DNA of 59,261 nt, from NCBI GenBank assembly GCA_031549535.1, contig JAVBPP010000004.1, positions 1-59,261 of the forward strand, read 5' to 3'. This DNA comes from JAVBPP01 sp031549535 (GTDB lineage Bacteria; Bacillota; Clostridia; Oscillospirales; Acutalibacteraceae). A program made the position numbers and the translations under genes. Below are positions 8,659 through 17,228 of this stretch, piece after piece (positions within the stretch are counted from its first letter, which is position 1; each line of letters opens with the position of its first letter). The notes under the pieces were generated by a model. It was not told where the DNA came from, did not search any database, and worked only from the letters and a program-made list of their open reading frames with translations.

Positions 8659-9780
8659 ATGTCGAAAACGTTAAGAAAGCTCGGTGCCCTGGTGCTCGTA
8701 CTGTGTTTGCTGGCATGTATGGCCGCATGTACGCCGCAGGAGGAGGAAAAGGCCGTATATGAAATCGCCTTAATCCCCACAGAAATGAGCCAGCTGGACG
8801 ACAAAAGCTTTAACCAGAGCGCTTATGAGGGAATTGTAGAGTATGCGAAGGCGCATAACATCGGCTACAAGGTGTATGAACCGGCCTCCAAATCACAGGA
8901 ACAATACCTCCTGCAAATCAACACGGCAATTGAGAACGGCGCAAAGGTGGTTGTAACCCCCGGCTTCAATTTTGAATCCACCATCCTCGCCGCGCAGGAT
9001 CAATATCCGGATACAAAGTTTGTTTTAATTGACGGCATCCCCAATAACGGCGCCTATGACCAGACGCGCGTGGAAAAGGTTGGTTCCAACACCTACTCTG
9101 TCTTTTTTTCGGAAGAGCAGGCAGGCTTTCTGGCCGGTTATGCTATCGTCAAAGACGGTTTTCGCAAGCTGGGCTTTCTCGGCGGCAAAGAATTCCCCGC
9201 TGTTGTACGCTTTGGCTACGGCTTTATCCAGGGGGCGGAATACGCCGCGAAGGAGTTAAAGCTTGGGGATAATGCCGTTGAGATTAAATTCGGCTACTGC
9301 GGCGACTTTTTGCAAACGCCGCAGAACCAGGCCTACGCAGCCTCTTGGTATAACGCCGGCACCGAGGTTATTTTTGCCTGCGGCGGCGCTGTCGGCCTTT
9401 CTGTTATGCAGGCCGCCCAAGGCTTACAAAACAAGTGGGTCATCGGCGTGGATTGCGACCAGAGCATGGAATCCGAACGCGTTATTACCTCCTCCATGAA
9501 GATGATGAAGCACGCAGTCGCCCAGAGCATCGCCTCCTTTTATAACAACGAATTCCCCGGCGGCAAAAGTGTCATCCTGGGCGCGGCATCGGATGGCATC
9601 GGCCTGCCGATTGATTCCTCCCGTTTCCGCAGCTTTTCCAAAACGGACTATGAAGCAATCTATCAGGCCATCAAAACAGATGAGAACCAGATTGCCGGCT
9701 CCATCTCAGCAGACACCACCAAGAAGGCCAGCGATTTTGGCGGCAAACATGTCAAGGTTGTTTTAGCGAACTTTAAATAA
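8659..9780 (+). CDS. BMP/PnrA-family substrate-binding lipoprotein
   Basis: A 373-residue exported lipoprotein. The signal sequence ends in a lipobox with the modified cysteine at residue 24 (LACMAAC). The mature part is a Med/BMP periplasmic-binding-like domain, recognisable from DDKSFNQSAYEGIVEYA, the VVVTPGFNF loop, KFVLIDG and the SEEQAGFLAGYAIVK stretch. Members of this family bind nucleosides for ABC importers. No ATPase or permease accompanies it here. It follows a hybrid kinase by 22 bases in the same operon, so it may present ligand to that kinase or serve a transporter elsewhere. The start at ATG 8659 is set by GAAGGAGGAG; the frame is open upstream to 8629 but lacks a better signal. 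A strong terminator follows. Confidence 0.87.
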   Translation: MSKTLRKLGALVLVLCLLACMAACTPQEEEKAVYEIALIPTEMSQLDDKSFNQSAYEGIVEYAKAHNIGYKVYEPASKSQEQYLLQINTAIENGAKVVVTPGFNFESTILAAQDQYPDTKFVLIDGIPNNGAYDQTRVEKVGSNTYSVFFSEEQAGFLAGYAIVKDGFRKLGFLGGKEFPAVVRFGYGFIQGAEYAAKELKLGDNAVEIKFGYCGDFLQTPQNQAYAASWYNAGTEVIFACGGAVGLSVMQAAQGLQNKWVIGVDCDQSMESERVITSSMKMMKHAVAQSIASFYNNEFPGGKSVILGAASDGIGLPIDSSRFRSFSKTDYEAIYQAIKTDENQIAGSISADTTKKASDFGGKHVKVVLANFK

Positions 9781-9790
9781 GAGCATTATG

Positions 9791-9832
9791 AAAACGCCCG
9801 CACCGGGTACATGCTGCCGGTGCGGGCGTTTT
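9791..9832 (+). terminator. Intrinsic terminator after the lipoprotein gene
   Basis: AAAACGCCCGCACCG pairs perfectly with CGGTGCGGGCGTTTT across a 12-base loop. The symmetric A/T flanks mean it could act in both directions. Confidence 0.9.
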
Positions 9833-9836
9833 GTTG

Positions 9837-9998
9837 TTAGTAGTCCGCCAATGAAAGCTTACCAGAAGATTGGTGAGGGTTTTTGTCGTCAGTCAAGGCG
9901 GACGACGCGGCTTTACTGTCGTAAAGCAAGGAGGACAACGCAGGCTGACGGCGAAAATACCACCAAGATTTGGCAAGGTTTCGCTGGTAGACTAATAA
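9837..9998. repeat. Long imperfect inverted repeat with internal 33-bp tandem units
   Basis: Arms of about 50 bases (9837-9891 and 9945-9998) pair imperfectly: the left arm contains ATGAAAGCTTACCA and ends GTCGTCAG, and the right arm on the other strand contains GCGAAACCTTGCCA and ends GCCGTCAG. Between them lie two diverged 33-base direct repeats, 9885-9917 and 9918-9950, matching at about 24 of 33 positions. No protein gene fits. The right arm contains a promoter-like TTGGCA-17-TAATAA (9970-9998) pointing at the yetF-like gene. It is unlike the TATTACTCC element family found elsewhere in the window. Confidence 0.65.
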
Positions 9999-10074
9999 GG
10001 CAATATAGAATATTCGTCTTAAATTTGGAAAAACTGATGGGGGCGTTTGGGTATAAACGAAGGGAGCTACAGGC

Positions 10075-10752
10075 ATGGTTGTCACCGTAATCCGCGCGGT
10101 TATTGTTTACGTCTTAATTATGGGCGCTATGCGCTTGATGGGCAAACGGCAAATCGGAGAGTTGCAACCCTCGGAGCTGATTATTACCATCCTACTTTCT
10201 GAGCTGATTGTCATCCCTCTGCAGGATAACGAGCTGCCGATGCTCAACTCCCTCATTGCGGTTTTGATTTTGATTTCCATTGAGGTGATTTCCTCCGTTC
10301 TCAGCATGAAAAGTAAAAGTTTTCGCAAACTGGAGGAGGGCAATCCCATCATTGTCATTCGGGACGGCATCATTGACCAACAGAAGGTCAAGCAGCTGCG
10401 CTTTACGGTGGAGGATTTGTTTAGCTCCCTGCGGCTGAAGGATGTGTTCGATATTTCCCTTGTGCAGTACGCCATTCTGGAAACCAACGGCCGTTTGAGC
10501 GTTTTGCTCAAACCGGAGCACCGCACAACCACGCCGAGCGATTTGCAGCTGGCCGTACCGCAAGACGATTGGCCTATGCTCGTTGTGGCAGACGGCGAAA
10601 TCCTTGGGCAAGGCCTGCAGGATTGCGGCTTGACAAAGAAGCACCTGGAAGGCATTCTGCACCGGGAGCACACTGCGCTTTCGGACATCTATATCATGAC
10701 CTGCGACAAGCTGGAGCATGTTTCCATCATCAGAAAGGAGCCGGGGGTATGA
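10075..10752 (+). CDS. YetF/DUF421 membrane protein
   Basis: A 225-residue protein of the DUF421 (YetF/YcaP) family. Three N-terminal transmembrane helices (about 4-20, 34-50, 57-77) enclose the family signature MRLMGKRQIGELQPSEL. A cytoplasmic beta-rich domain follows, with NPIIVIRDGIIDQQ and LRFTVEDLFSSLRLKDVFDI. The biochemical role of the family is not established. It overlaps the downstream DUF4363 gene by ATGA, a pairing commonly seen in Clostridia and Bacilli. The start at 10075 is preceded only by a modest GGGAG site. Confidence 0.85.
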   Translation: MVVTVIRAVIVYVLIMGAMRLMGKRQIGELQPSELIITILLSELIVIPLQDNELPMLNSLIAVLILISIEVISSVLSMKSKSFRKLEEGNPIIVIRDGIIDQQKVKQLRFTVEDLFSSLRLKDVFDISLVQYAILETNGRLSVLLKPEHRTTTPSDLQLAVPQDDWPMLVVADGEILGQGLQDCGLTKKHLEGILHREHTALSDIYIMTCDKLEHVSIIRKEPGV

Positions 10753-11129
10753 AGCGTTTTGTTGCGGCGCTGGTGATTATGGCTCTGGTTTGCGCCACCT
10801 GTATCTACTGCAGTGTCAGCCTGAACCGCAGGCTGCAGGAACTGCACGCAGGAGTGAGCACGCTGCTGGATGAAACCCAACGTGGAAAAAGCGAGACGCT
10901 GACAGAGAAAAACCGTAACGTGCAGGCACTGTGGGAGAAGCATGACGCGTTTCTGCATGTTTTGATGGCGCACCGTTCTATGGACGAACTGGAGCTGAAT
11001 ATCCGTATTCTGGGCGAGCAGGAACAGGACGCGGAACTGACCACCTTTCGCGAATCCTGCGAACGCGCAAAAATGATTTTGGAAAACATGATGGACGCTG
11101 AGCGTATCAGCTTAAAAAACATCTTCTAG
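10749..11129 (+). CDS. DUF4363 family small membrane-anchored protein
   Basis: A 126-residue protein with one N-terminal transmembrane anchor (about 5-24) and a long helical extracytoplasmic part (residues 30-126) rich in charged heptads. It resembles the DUF4363 proteins that sit behind DUF421 genes. The ATG overlaps the upstream stop (ATGA) and is preceded by GGAGCCGGGGG inside the yetF-like gene, so the two are translationally coupled and probably work together in the membrane. Function unknown. Confidence 0.75.
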   Translation: MKRFVAALVIMALVCATCIYCSVSLNRRLQELHAGVSTLLDETQRGKSETLTEKNRNVQALWEKHDAFLHVLMAHRSMDELELNIRILGEQEQDAELTTFRESCERAKMILENMMDAERISLKNIF

Positions 11130-11190
11130 TTATGGTAAAAATGTGTTATACTTTTGTGTAAGAAAGTTTTAGTAAAAAGGAGATGTACAT

Positions 11191-12075
11191 ATGGCAGTCA
11201 TTATTTTAGGCGGCGGGCCTGCGGGCATCAGCGCCGCGCTGTATACCGCCCGCGCAGGGCTTGAAACCACTGTTATCGCCAAGGACGGCGGCGCACTGCG
11301 CAAAGCGGAAAAAATCGAAAATTACTACGGCTTCCCCGGCGGCATCTCCGGGCAGGAACTGCTGCATAACGGCACCGAGCAGGCAAAACAGCTCGGCGTA
11401 CGGTTTATCGCGGAAGAGGCGGTCGGTTTAGGCTTTGGCGAGAGCCTGTTCGTGAGCACTGCGACGCAGGATTACCCCGCGCAGGCCGTCATCCTCGCCT
11501 CCGGCTCCACGCGCAATACGCCGAAAATTGACGGCATCCGTGCGTTGGAAGGAAAGGGCATCAGCTACTGCGCGGTTTGTGACGCATTTTTCTACCGCAA
11601 CAAGCCTGTCGCCGTCATTGGAAACGGAGCATACGCCCTGCACGAGGTACAGGAGCTGCTGCCGGTGGTTGGTTCCGTGACGCTTTTCACCAACGGCGCT
11701 CAGCCGGAGGTGCCCTTCCCGGAAAACCTCCCCATCGTCACAACGCCGCTCGCCGCCTTCGCCGGAGAACAACAGTTAGAAGAAATCCGCCTGGCGGATG
11801 GCAGCTGCCACACGGTTTCCGGCGCGTTCATTGCCGTGGGTGTTGCGGGCAGCGCGGATTTAGCGAAAAAAATCGGTGCGCTGACAGACGGCAATAACAT
11901 TGTTGTAAATGAAAAGATGGAAACCAACATTCCCGGCCTTTACGCCGCCGGGGACTGCACGGGCGGCACACTGCAAATCGCAAAAGCGGTTTTCGAGGGC
12001 ATGACAGCCGGAATGCAGGCGATTCGGCTGGTACGAGAGAAAAATAGTTTATTGGAAAGGACTGACAATACATGA
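11191..12075 (+). CDS. Thioredoxin-reductase-like flavoprotein without a usual NADPH site
   Basis: A 294-residue FAD-dependent oxidoreductase with the fold and length of low-molecular-weight thioredoxin reductase. The FAD-binding GGGPAGISAALYTARAG is near the N terminus, the redox pair is CAVC (C127, C130), and the second FAD motif is IPGLYAAGDCTGG. The NADPH domain is atypical: the usual GGGDSA reads GNGAYA (144-149), and the HRRxxxR segment that grips the 2'-phosphate is absent (LFTNGAQPE instead). Clostridial ferredoxin-linked thioredoxin reductases and related deeply branched enzymes lack these same features, so the electron donor may not be NADPH; that is inference. The start has a good AAAAAGGAG site. 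The gene overlaps the following GH3 gene by ATGA, an unexpected partner. Confidence 0.82.
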   Translation: MAVIILGGGPAGISAALYTARAGLETTVIAKDGGALRKAEKIENYYGFPGGISGQELLHNGTEQAKQLGVRFIAEEAVGLGFGESLFVSTATQDYPAQAVILASGSTRNTPKIDGIRALEGKGISYCAVCDAFFYRNKPVAVIGNGAYALHEVQELLPVVGSVTLFTNGAQPEVPFPENLPIVTTPLAAFAGEQQLEEIRLADGSCHTVSGAFIAVGVAGSADLAKKIGALTDGNNIVVNEKMETNIPGLYAAGDCTGGTLQIAKAVFEGMTAGMQAIRLVREKNSLLERTDNT

Positions 12076-14495
12076 CCAGTAAAGAGCTTGTGAAACAAAT
12101 GACGCTGGAAGAAAAAGCGTCCCTGTGCTCCGGTTTAGACTTTTGGCGGATGAAGGGCGTGGAACGCCTTGGCCTGCCCAGCGTGATGGTGACGGACGGC
12201 CCTCACGGCCTGCGCAAGCAACAAGGGGCAAGCGATGCGCTCGCCATCAACAACAGCGCCCCCGCCACCTGCTTCCCCACTGCTTCGGCAGCGGCCTGTA
12301 GCTTTGACCCCACGCTGCTGCGGGAAATCGGTGAGGCGCTGGGCGAAGAGTGCCTGCAGGAGGATGTGGCAGTCATTCTGGGCCCGGGCGCAAACATCAA
12401 GCGTTCTCCCCTGTGCGGCAGAAATTTTGAATATTTCAGCGAAGACCCCCTGCTCTCCGGCACACTCGCCGCCGCCTGGATTCAAGGTGTGCAGAGCAAG
12501 GGCGTTGGCACTTCCCTAAAACATTTTGCCTGCAACAATCAGGAAACAAGGCGCATGGTGAGCAATTCCCTCGTGGATGAACGCGCCCTGCGTGAAATTT
12601 ATCTGGCGAGCTTTGAGCACGCAGTAAAGCAGGGGCAGCCGCAAACGGTCATGTGCTCCTACAATCAAATCAACGGAGAACATCTGAGCGAAAATAAGCG
12701 GATGCTGACGGATATTCTGCGCGGAGAATGGGGCTTTTCCGGCATTGTGATGACGGACTGGGGCGCGGTCTGCGGCCGCGTGAAGGGTCTTTTGGCGGGG
12801 CTGGATTTAGAGATGCCCGGCTCACAGGGCTATCACGACGGTAAAATCGTGGCCGCAGTGAAGAGCAAGGAGCTGCCCGAATCCGTGTTGGACGAAACTG
12901 CCGAGCGCATCGTAGAGCTGATTTTGCGTGCGGCGGAAAACCGCAAAGAGGGTTACCGATATGATGCCAAGGCGCACCACAATCTTGCCTGCCGTGCGGC
13001 GGCGGAATCCACTGTACTGCTGAAAAACGAGGGCGATATCTTACCCCTGCGTGCGCAGCAGAGCGTCGCCGTCGTCGGCGCCTTTGCCAAAACACCGCGC
13101 TATCAAGGCGCGGGCAGCAGCAAAATTCACCCCACACAAATGGATTGCGCCTGGGATGCGCTGGAGCAGCGCGGCATTGCGGCGGAGTATGCACCCGGCT
13201 ATCCGATGACGCTGGAGGAGCGGGCAAACGCCGAGCAACTGCGCGAGGAAGCCTGCCGCGCCGCGCAAGGTAAGGATTTGGTGTTGGTGTTTGCCGGCCT
13301 GCCGGATTCCTACGAAAGCGAGGGCTTTGACCGCATCGGCCTTGACCTGCCAAAGGAGCATAACGCGCTGATTGCGGCGCTGGCCGAGATCAACGCCAAC
13401 ATCGTGGTCGTGCTGCAATGCGGTGCGCCCGTAGTAATGCCCTGGGCAGACAGTGTGCGCGGCATCGTCCTGTCCTATCTCGGCGGCCAGGGCGGCGGAA
13501 CAGCCGCCGCGCAGGTGTTGCTGGGCGAGGTGAACCCCGGCGGCAAGCTGGCGGAGAGCTTCCCCCTCTCCCTGGAGCACACACCCTGCGAATCCTACTA
13601 CCCCGGCCAGGGCAAGCTGGCACAGTACCGGGAAAGTATCTTTGTTGGTTACCGTTATTATGAAAGTGCCAACCAGCCGGTGGCCTTCCCCTTTGGCTAC
13701 GGCCTCTCCTATACCAGCTTTCACTATGCCGATATGAAGCTAAGCGCGGATTGCTTCACCCCGGGCGACAGTCTGGATTTATGTTTCACCGTCACCAACA
13801 GCGGCAGCTGTGCCGGGGCAGAAGTTGCCCAGCTCTATGTTTCCCTGCCGCAAAGCAGCATCCCACGCGCCAAACGGGAGCTTCGTGGCTTTGCAAAGCT
13901 GTATCTGGAGCCGGGCGAAAGCCGCGAGGTCACGCTGACGCTGGATACGCGCAGCTTTGCCTATTACAACGAGCCCGCCGCCTGCTGGGCGGTGGAGGGC
14001 GGCAGCTACGAGCTGCAAATCGGCTCCTCCAGCCGGGATATACTGCTCACGGCGCAAGTGCAGGTCACGGGCGATGGCTTGGAAGGCCGCCTTGCGTTTT
14101 TGCGCGAGTGCGCACCGAATTATTTCGAATTGCCCTGTGATCCCTTCTTTGTGCCGGATAAGCAATACGAGGCCCTGCTGGGTCACGCCATCCCGGACGA
14201 AGAGCAACAAGGCAAATACACCATGAGCAACACACTCAGCGATATTAAGGATACCTTCATCGGCAAAAAAATCCAGGAGGTTGTGCAAGAACGCGCCCAG
14301 AGCATGATAAAGGGAAACGAGGACGCCAAGGACATGGTCAGCGCCATGCTGATGGATATGCCCATCCGCGCCCTGGCAACCCTAAGCCAAGGCTCCGTAA
14401 GCTATGACCAGTTGGAAGCTATGCTGGAAATGGTCAACGGCAACCCCATCAAGGGCATGATGAGCTTTATGAAAAAGATGAAGAAGGATAAATAA
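12072..14495 (+). CDS. Glycoside hydrolase family 3 beta-glucosidase-like enzyme
   Basis: An 807-residue GH3 enzyme. The TIM barrel (about 1-290) has the substrate pocket motif KHFACNNQETRR and the nucleophile D229 in VMTDWGA. The alpha/beta sandwich (about 310-540) and the fibronectin-III-like domain (about 590-670, VTNSGSCAGAEVAQLYV) follow in the usual order. Beyond that lies a helical tail of about 110 residues (695-807), with methionine- and lysine-rich segments, that many GH3 enzymes lack. No signal peptide is present, so it is probably intracellular and acts on imported beta-linked glucosides. Translation is coupled to the upstream flavoprotein (ATGA), and no ribosome site of its own is obvious. 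Confidence 0.88.
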   Translation: MTSKELVKQMTLEEKASLCSGLDFWRMKGVERLGLPSVMVTDGPHGLRKQQGASDALAINNSAPATCFPTASAAACSFDPTLLREIGEALGEECLQEDVAVILGPGANIKRSPLCGRNFEYFSEDPLLSGTLAAAWIQGVQSKGVGTSLKHFACNNQETRRMVSNSLVDERALREIYLASFEHAVKQGQPQTVMCSYNQINGEHLSENKRMLTDILRGEWGFSGIVMTDWGAVCGRVKGLLAGLDLEMPGSQGYHDGKIVAAVKSKELPESVLDETAERIVELILRAAENRKEGYRYDAKAHHNLACRAAAESTVLLKNEGDILPLRAQQSVAVVGAFAKTPRYQGAGSSKIHPTQMDCAWDALEQRGIAAEYAPGYPMTLEERANAEQLREEACRAAQGKDLVLVFAGLPDSYESEGFDRIGLDLPKEHNALIAALAEINANIVVVLQCGAPVVMPWADSVRGIVLSYLGGQGGGTAAAQVLLGEVNPGGKLAESFPLSLEHTPCESYYPGQGKLAQYRESIFVGYRYYESANQPVAFPFGYGLSYTSFHYADMKLSADCFTPGDSLDLCFTVTNSGSCAGAEVAQLYVSLPQSSIPRAKRELRGFAKLYLEPGESREVTLTLDTRSFAYYNEPAACWAVEGGSYELQIGSSSRDILLTAQVQVTGDGLEGRLAFLRECAPNYFELPCDPFFVPDKQYEALLGHAIPDEEQQGKYTMSNTLSDIKDTFIGKKIQEVVQERAQSMIKGNEDAKDMVSAMLMDMPIRALATLSQGSVSYDQLEAMLEMVNGNPIKGMMSFMKKMKKDK

Positions 14496-14498
14496 AAC

Positions 14499-14536
14499 GA
14501 GGGTGGGCTGCTCTATTTAGGAGTAGCCCACCCTCG
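14499..14536. terminator. Bidirectional hairpin between convergent genes
   Basis: GAGGGTGGGCTGCTC pairs with GAGTAGCCCACCCTC (one G-T wobble). The T-rich tract lies on the minus strand side (GTTTTATTT), so it most clearly ends the radical SAM operon. It is also placed four bases after the GH3 stop. Confidence 0.8.
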
Positions 14537-14590
14537 CAACATTAGTCGTTTCGTTGCCTTGATCTTCCTCTATTTGATTGCTTCTGTTGT

Positions 14591-15463
14591 TTATGTAAAA
14601 TCCGGAATATATTTCTCCTTACCGGAGGATGTATCCTGCATATAGCCCTTATCCAACCCTAACTGCAGGGCATGCCTTACGACGGACTCATACTCAAACG
14701 TGGTGATACGCCGGTTTAATCCCGCTTGCTGTGCGGCTTTGTGTACCGGGAGATACTGCGCCATCAGGCTCAGCGCACAACTCGGTATATTCTGCGCAAC
14801 CCAATCCAGAATGCGCATGGAATCGTGCCGCTGACCCGGCAAAACCAAATGCCGCACCAACAGGCCGCTCTGCGCCAGTCCGGAGGAATCCATTTTCCAC
14901 ACACCGACCTGCCGGAACATTTCCAAAAGCGCCTGCCCTGCGACTGAGGCATAATGCGGCGCGTCAGAATAGGTTTTCGCAAGTGCATCGTCCCAATACT
15001 TAAAGTCCGGCAAATAGATATCCACTAAGCCATCCAGCATGTGCAGCGCCGTGACAGTTTCATAGGCGTTCGAGTTGTAAATAACGGGAATTTGCAGCCC
15101 CCTCTCCCGTGCCAGCGGGAGCGCTTCTGCTAAGTTTGTAACATAGGGCGTGGGGGAAACTAAATTAATGTTATGTGCACCCTGTGCCTGTAGATCCAAA
15201 AAAACAGCGGCCAATGCGGGAGCATCCAGCAGCCGGCCTTTGTTTTGCGTGCTGATGGCATGATTTTGGCAAAAGACACAACGCAAATTACAGCCGGAAA
15301 AGAATACAGCCCCAGAACCCCGTGAGCCGCTGATTGGCGGTTCCTCCCAGTGATGCAGCATCGTTTTCGCGACACAGGCCAGATCTTTCGCTCCGCAGTA
15401 ACCGCTGTTCACCTTGCGATCCGTATGGCAGCCGCGCGGGCATAGGCGGCAGTGATTATGCAT
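14591..15463 (-). CDS. Radical SAM protein, PflA-like
   Basis: A 290-residue radical SAM enzyme of the group related to pyruvate formate-lyase activating enzyme (COG1313-type). The SAM-cluster cysteines are C58, C62 and C65 in CNLRCVFC. An N-terminal cysteine cluster (C5, C8, C12, C23, in CRLCPRGC and GYCG) precedes it, as in this subgroup. The start is taken as ATG 15463, because AGGAAAAG sits seven bases upstream; an ATG at 15481 lacks a ribosome site. Either start overlaps the end of nanA, so the genes are cotranscribed. What it activates is unknown. No glycyl radical enzyme is nearby. Confidence 0.8.
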   Translation of the reverse strand: MHNHCRLCPRGCHTDRKVNSGYCGAKDLACVAKTMLHHWEEPPISGSRGSGAVFFSGCNLRCVFCQNHAISTQNKGRLLDAPALAAVFLDLQAQGAHNINLVSPTPYVTNLAEALPLARERGLQIPVIYNSNAYETVTALHMLDGLVDIYLPDFKYWDDALAKTYSDAPHYASVAGQALLEMFRQVGVWKMDSSGLAQSGLLVRHLVLPGQRHDSMRILDWVAQNIPSCALSLMAQYLPVHKAAQQAGLNRRITTFEYESVVRHALQLGLDKGYMQDTSSGKEKYIPDFT

Positions 15464-16340
15464 GGCGTATCTTTTCCTCATACAGCCGTTTGATATCCGC
15501 CTTTGCCTGTTCGGTCAGCGGCGCAAAGGGTCTGCGGCAATCTCCGCAGGGGAAGCCCTGCAGCGTAAGCAGCTCCTTGGCCACTTGAGTTGCGCCGTAT
15601 TGCACCACGGTTGGTATCATTTCGTTGATGCCGTGCTGCAGTTCCTGCGCGCGCGCAATCTCCTGCGCCCGCACAGCATCCCGCAAGGCAAGGTAGCGTT
15701 CCGGCATAAAGTTATATGTACTGCCGATTCCGCCGTGCGCTCCGGCGAGCAAGCCGTAGAGCATAATTTCATCAAAGCCGTTGTAGAGCGTCAGATGCGC
15801 GGCAGTCTGGCTGATGCGCTCCAACAAATACAAATCCATCGCCGTGTATTTAATGCCAACCAGATTCTCCTCCTGCGCAAGCCGATTCACATCCGCGAGC
15901 GACAGGCTGTAACCCGTTAGTATCGGAATATTATAGGCAATGGTCGGCATACCGCCCTCACGGGCGATATCCAGATAATACTGTACAATTTCCGCCGGAG
16001 AAAACTTGTAATAAAACGGTGTCACGGAAGAAATCGCATCAGCGCCGACAGCTTTGGCATGGGCGGTAAGCTCCAGTGTCAAATCGGTGCCTATGCTGCC
16101 TGTGTGCGCAATAATAATGCCCCTGCCTGCGTTTTCCTCAACAACCGCCTCCAGAATACTTCGGCGCTCCTGCGCGCTGAGCAGCCAGGCCTCCCCTGTG
16201 CTGCCGCAAACATAAAAGCCCTCCATCCCCTGCCGCAAGAGATGGGAAACCATATCCCGCAGTACGCTGTAATTGACCTGCCCCTTACTGTCGTACGGCG
16301 TAACCAAGGCCGCACACAAACCCGCAAGTGATTTTTTCAT
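15456..16340 (-). CDS. nanA: N-acetylneuraminate lyase
   Basis: A 294-residue class I aldolase of the dihydrodipicolinate synthase/N-acetylneuraminate lyase family. The carboxylate-binding GSTGE is at 46-50, the catalytic Tyr is Y136 in AYNIP, and the Schiff-base lysine is K164 in VGIKYTAMDLY. The sequence around the lysine (GIKYTAMDLYLLERI) and NGFDEIMLYGLLAGAHGGIGSTYN are typical of sialic acid lyases rather than DapA. It would split sialic acid into N-acetylmannosamine and pyruvate. No nanE, nanK or sialic acid transporter is in this window. It overlaps the upstream racemase (ATGA) and the downstream radical SAM gene. Confidence 0.88.
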   Translation of the reverse strand: MKKSLAGLCAALVTPYDSKGQVNYSVLRDMVSHLLRQGMEGFYVCGSTGEAWLLSAQERRSILEAVVEENAGRGIIIAHTGSIGTDLTLELTAHAKAVGADAISSVTPFYYKFSPAEIVQYYLDIAREGGMPTIAYNIPILTGYSLSLADVNRLAQEENLVGIKYTAMDLYLLERISQTAAHLTLYNGFDEIMLYGLLAGAHGGIGSTYNFMPERYLALRDAVRAQEIARAQELQHGINEMIPTVVQYGATQVAKELLTLQGFPCGDCRRPFAPLTEQAKADIKRLYEEKIRHA

Positions 16341-17053
16341 AGTGCCCCGTTCTCCTTTATCTGCTTTCCGCTCATTGCTATGGTGCGCCTGGCAAGCACC
16401 TCCAGGGAATCCACTATCTCTCTGTCATACAGGGCAAAATCCCTGCGAATGATCGAAAGCTCCGTGCAGCCCAGAATGACGCTGCTGCAGCCCTTATCCC
16501 GCAAACTTTTAAGAATCCCCTGAAAACGCGCGATATCAATCGCCCTGCCCGCCTTCACCTGGTTGTAGATAATATCCATAAGTGCCCGCTGCTCCGGCTC
16601 GTCCGGCAGGGCATAAGAAATTCCTAGGGCTTCCATTTCTTTTTGGTAGGTATGCGTCTGCACCGTTCCGTCCGTGGCGAGGATACCGATTTTGCGTTCC
16701 ATATGTAAATCCCCGATAAACGCAATGGTTTCCTTTATTATATTCAGCACCGGAATGCCTACACTTTTTTGAATTTCAGAATAAAAATAATGCGCCGTAT
16801 TGCAAGGGATGACAAGAAAGGACGCCCCCCCTTGCTCCAGCTTTTTGGCATCTGCGCACATCACAGGCAGGGGATTCTCCCGGCTCTTGCCTAGTATATA
16901 GTTTGTGCGGTCGGGCGTTGCCGCGTGGCTGGTTACCAACAGATTCACATGCTCCTGGTCGCACTGCGCCTTTGTCATGCGAATCAAAAGCTCCATAAAA
17001 TATACCGTTGCAAGCGGGCCAAGCCCCCCTAAAACTCCTACGCAATTCTCCAT
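16337..17053 (-). CDS. Aspartate/glutamate racemase family protein
   Basis: A 238-residue cofactor-independent amino acid racemase of the YgeA/RacX type. Both active-site cysteines are present: C84 in VIPCNTAHYF and C196 in ILGCTEL. The N terminus VGVLGGLGPLATVYFM is characteristic. The start at ATG 17053 follows GGGGGAG; the frame stays open to 17098 without a better signal. It leads an operon with nanA and the radical SAM gene, overlapping nanA by ATGA. The substrate could be aspartate or another amino acid; RacX-type proteins are often broad, so this is not resolved. Confidence 0.85.
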   Translation of the reverse strand: MENCVGVLGGLGPLATVYFMELLIRMTKAQCDQEHVNLLVTSHAATPDRTNYILGKSRENPLPVMCADAKKLEQGGASFLVIPCNTAHYFYSEIQKSVGIPVLNIIKETIAFIGDLHMERKIGILATDGTVQTHTYQKEMEALGISYALPDEPEQRALMDIIYNQVKAGRAIDIARFQGILKSLRDKGCSSVILGCTELSIIRRDFALYDREIVDSLEVLARRTIAMSGKQIKENGAL

Positions 17054-17180
17054 AATACGGTACTCCCCCCAGCAATAGTCCGTATCATAGTTTACCACAA
17101 TCCGTTTTAGAATGAAATGATTTTTTAATTGAAGTGTTCGCCTAACTGAAAATGATAGCGAAAATTATAATGAAAATGTA

Positions 17181-17206
17181 GGGCACGATTCTTGGGCACG
17201 ATTCTT
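17181..17206. repeat. 13-bp tandem repeat upstream of the tRNA promoter
   Basis: GGGCACGATTCTT occurs twice head to tail (17181-17193 and 17194-17206), 22 bases before the -35 of the tRNA promoter. It could be replication slippage or an upstream promoter element. Confidence 0.7.
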
Positions 17207-17228
17207 TCAGATTTTTTTGTAAAAGGAC

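Noticed and set aside
9788..10090. Open frame of 100 codons across the long inverted repeat
   Set aside because: It begins in the terminator, follows the repeat units, and overlaps the yetF-like start in another frame; no coding signature.
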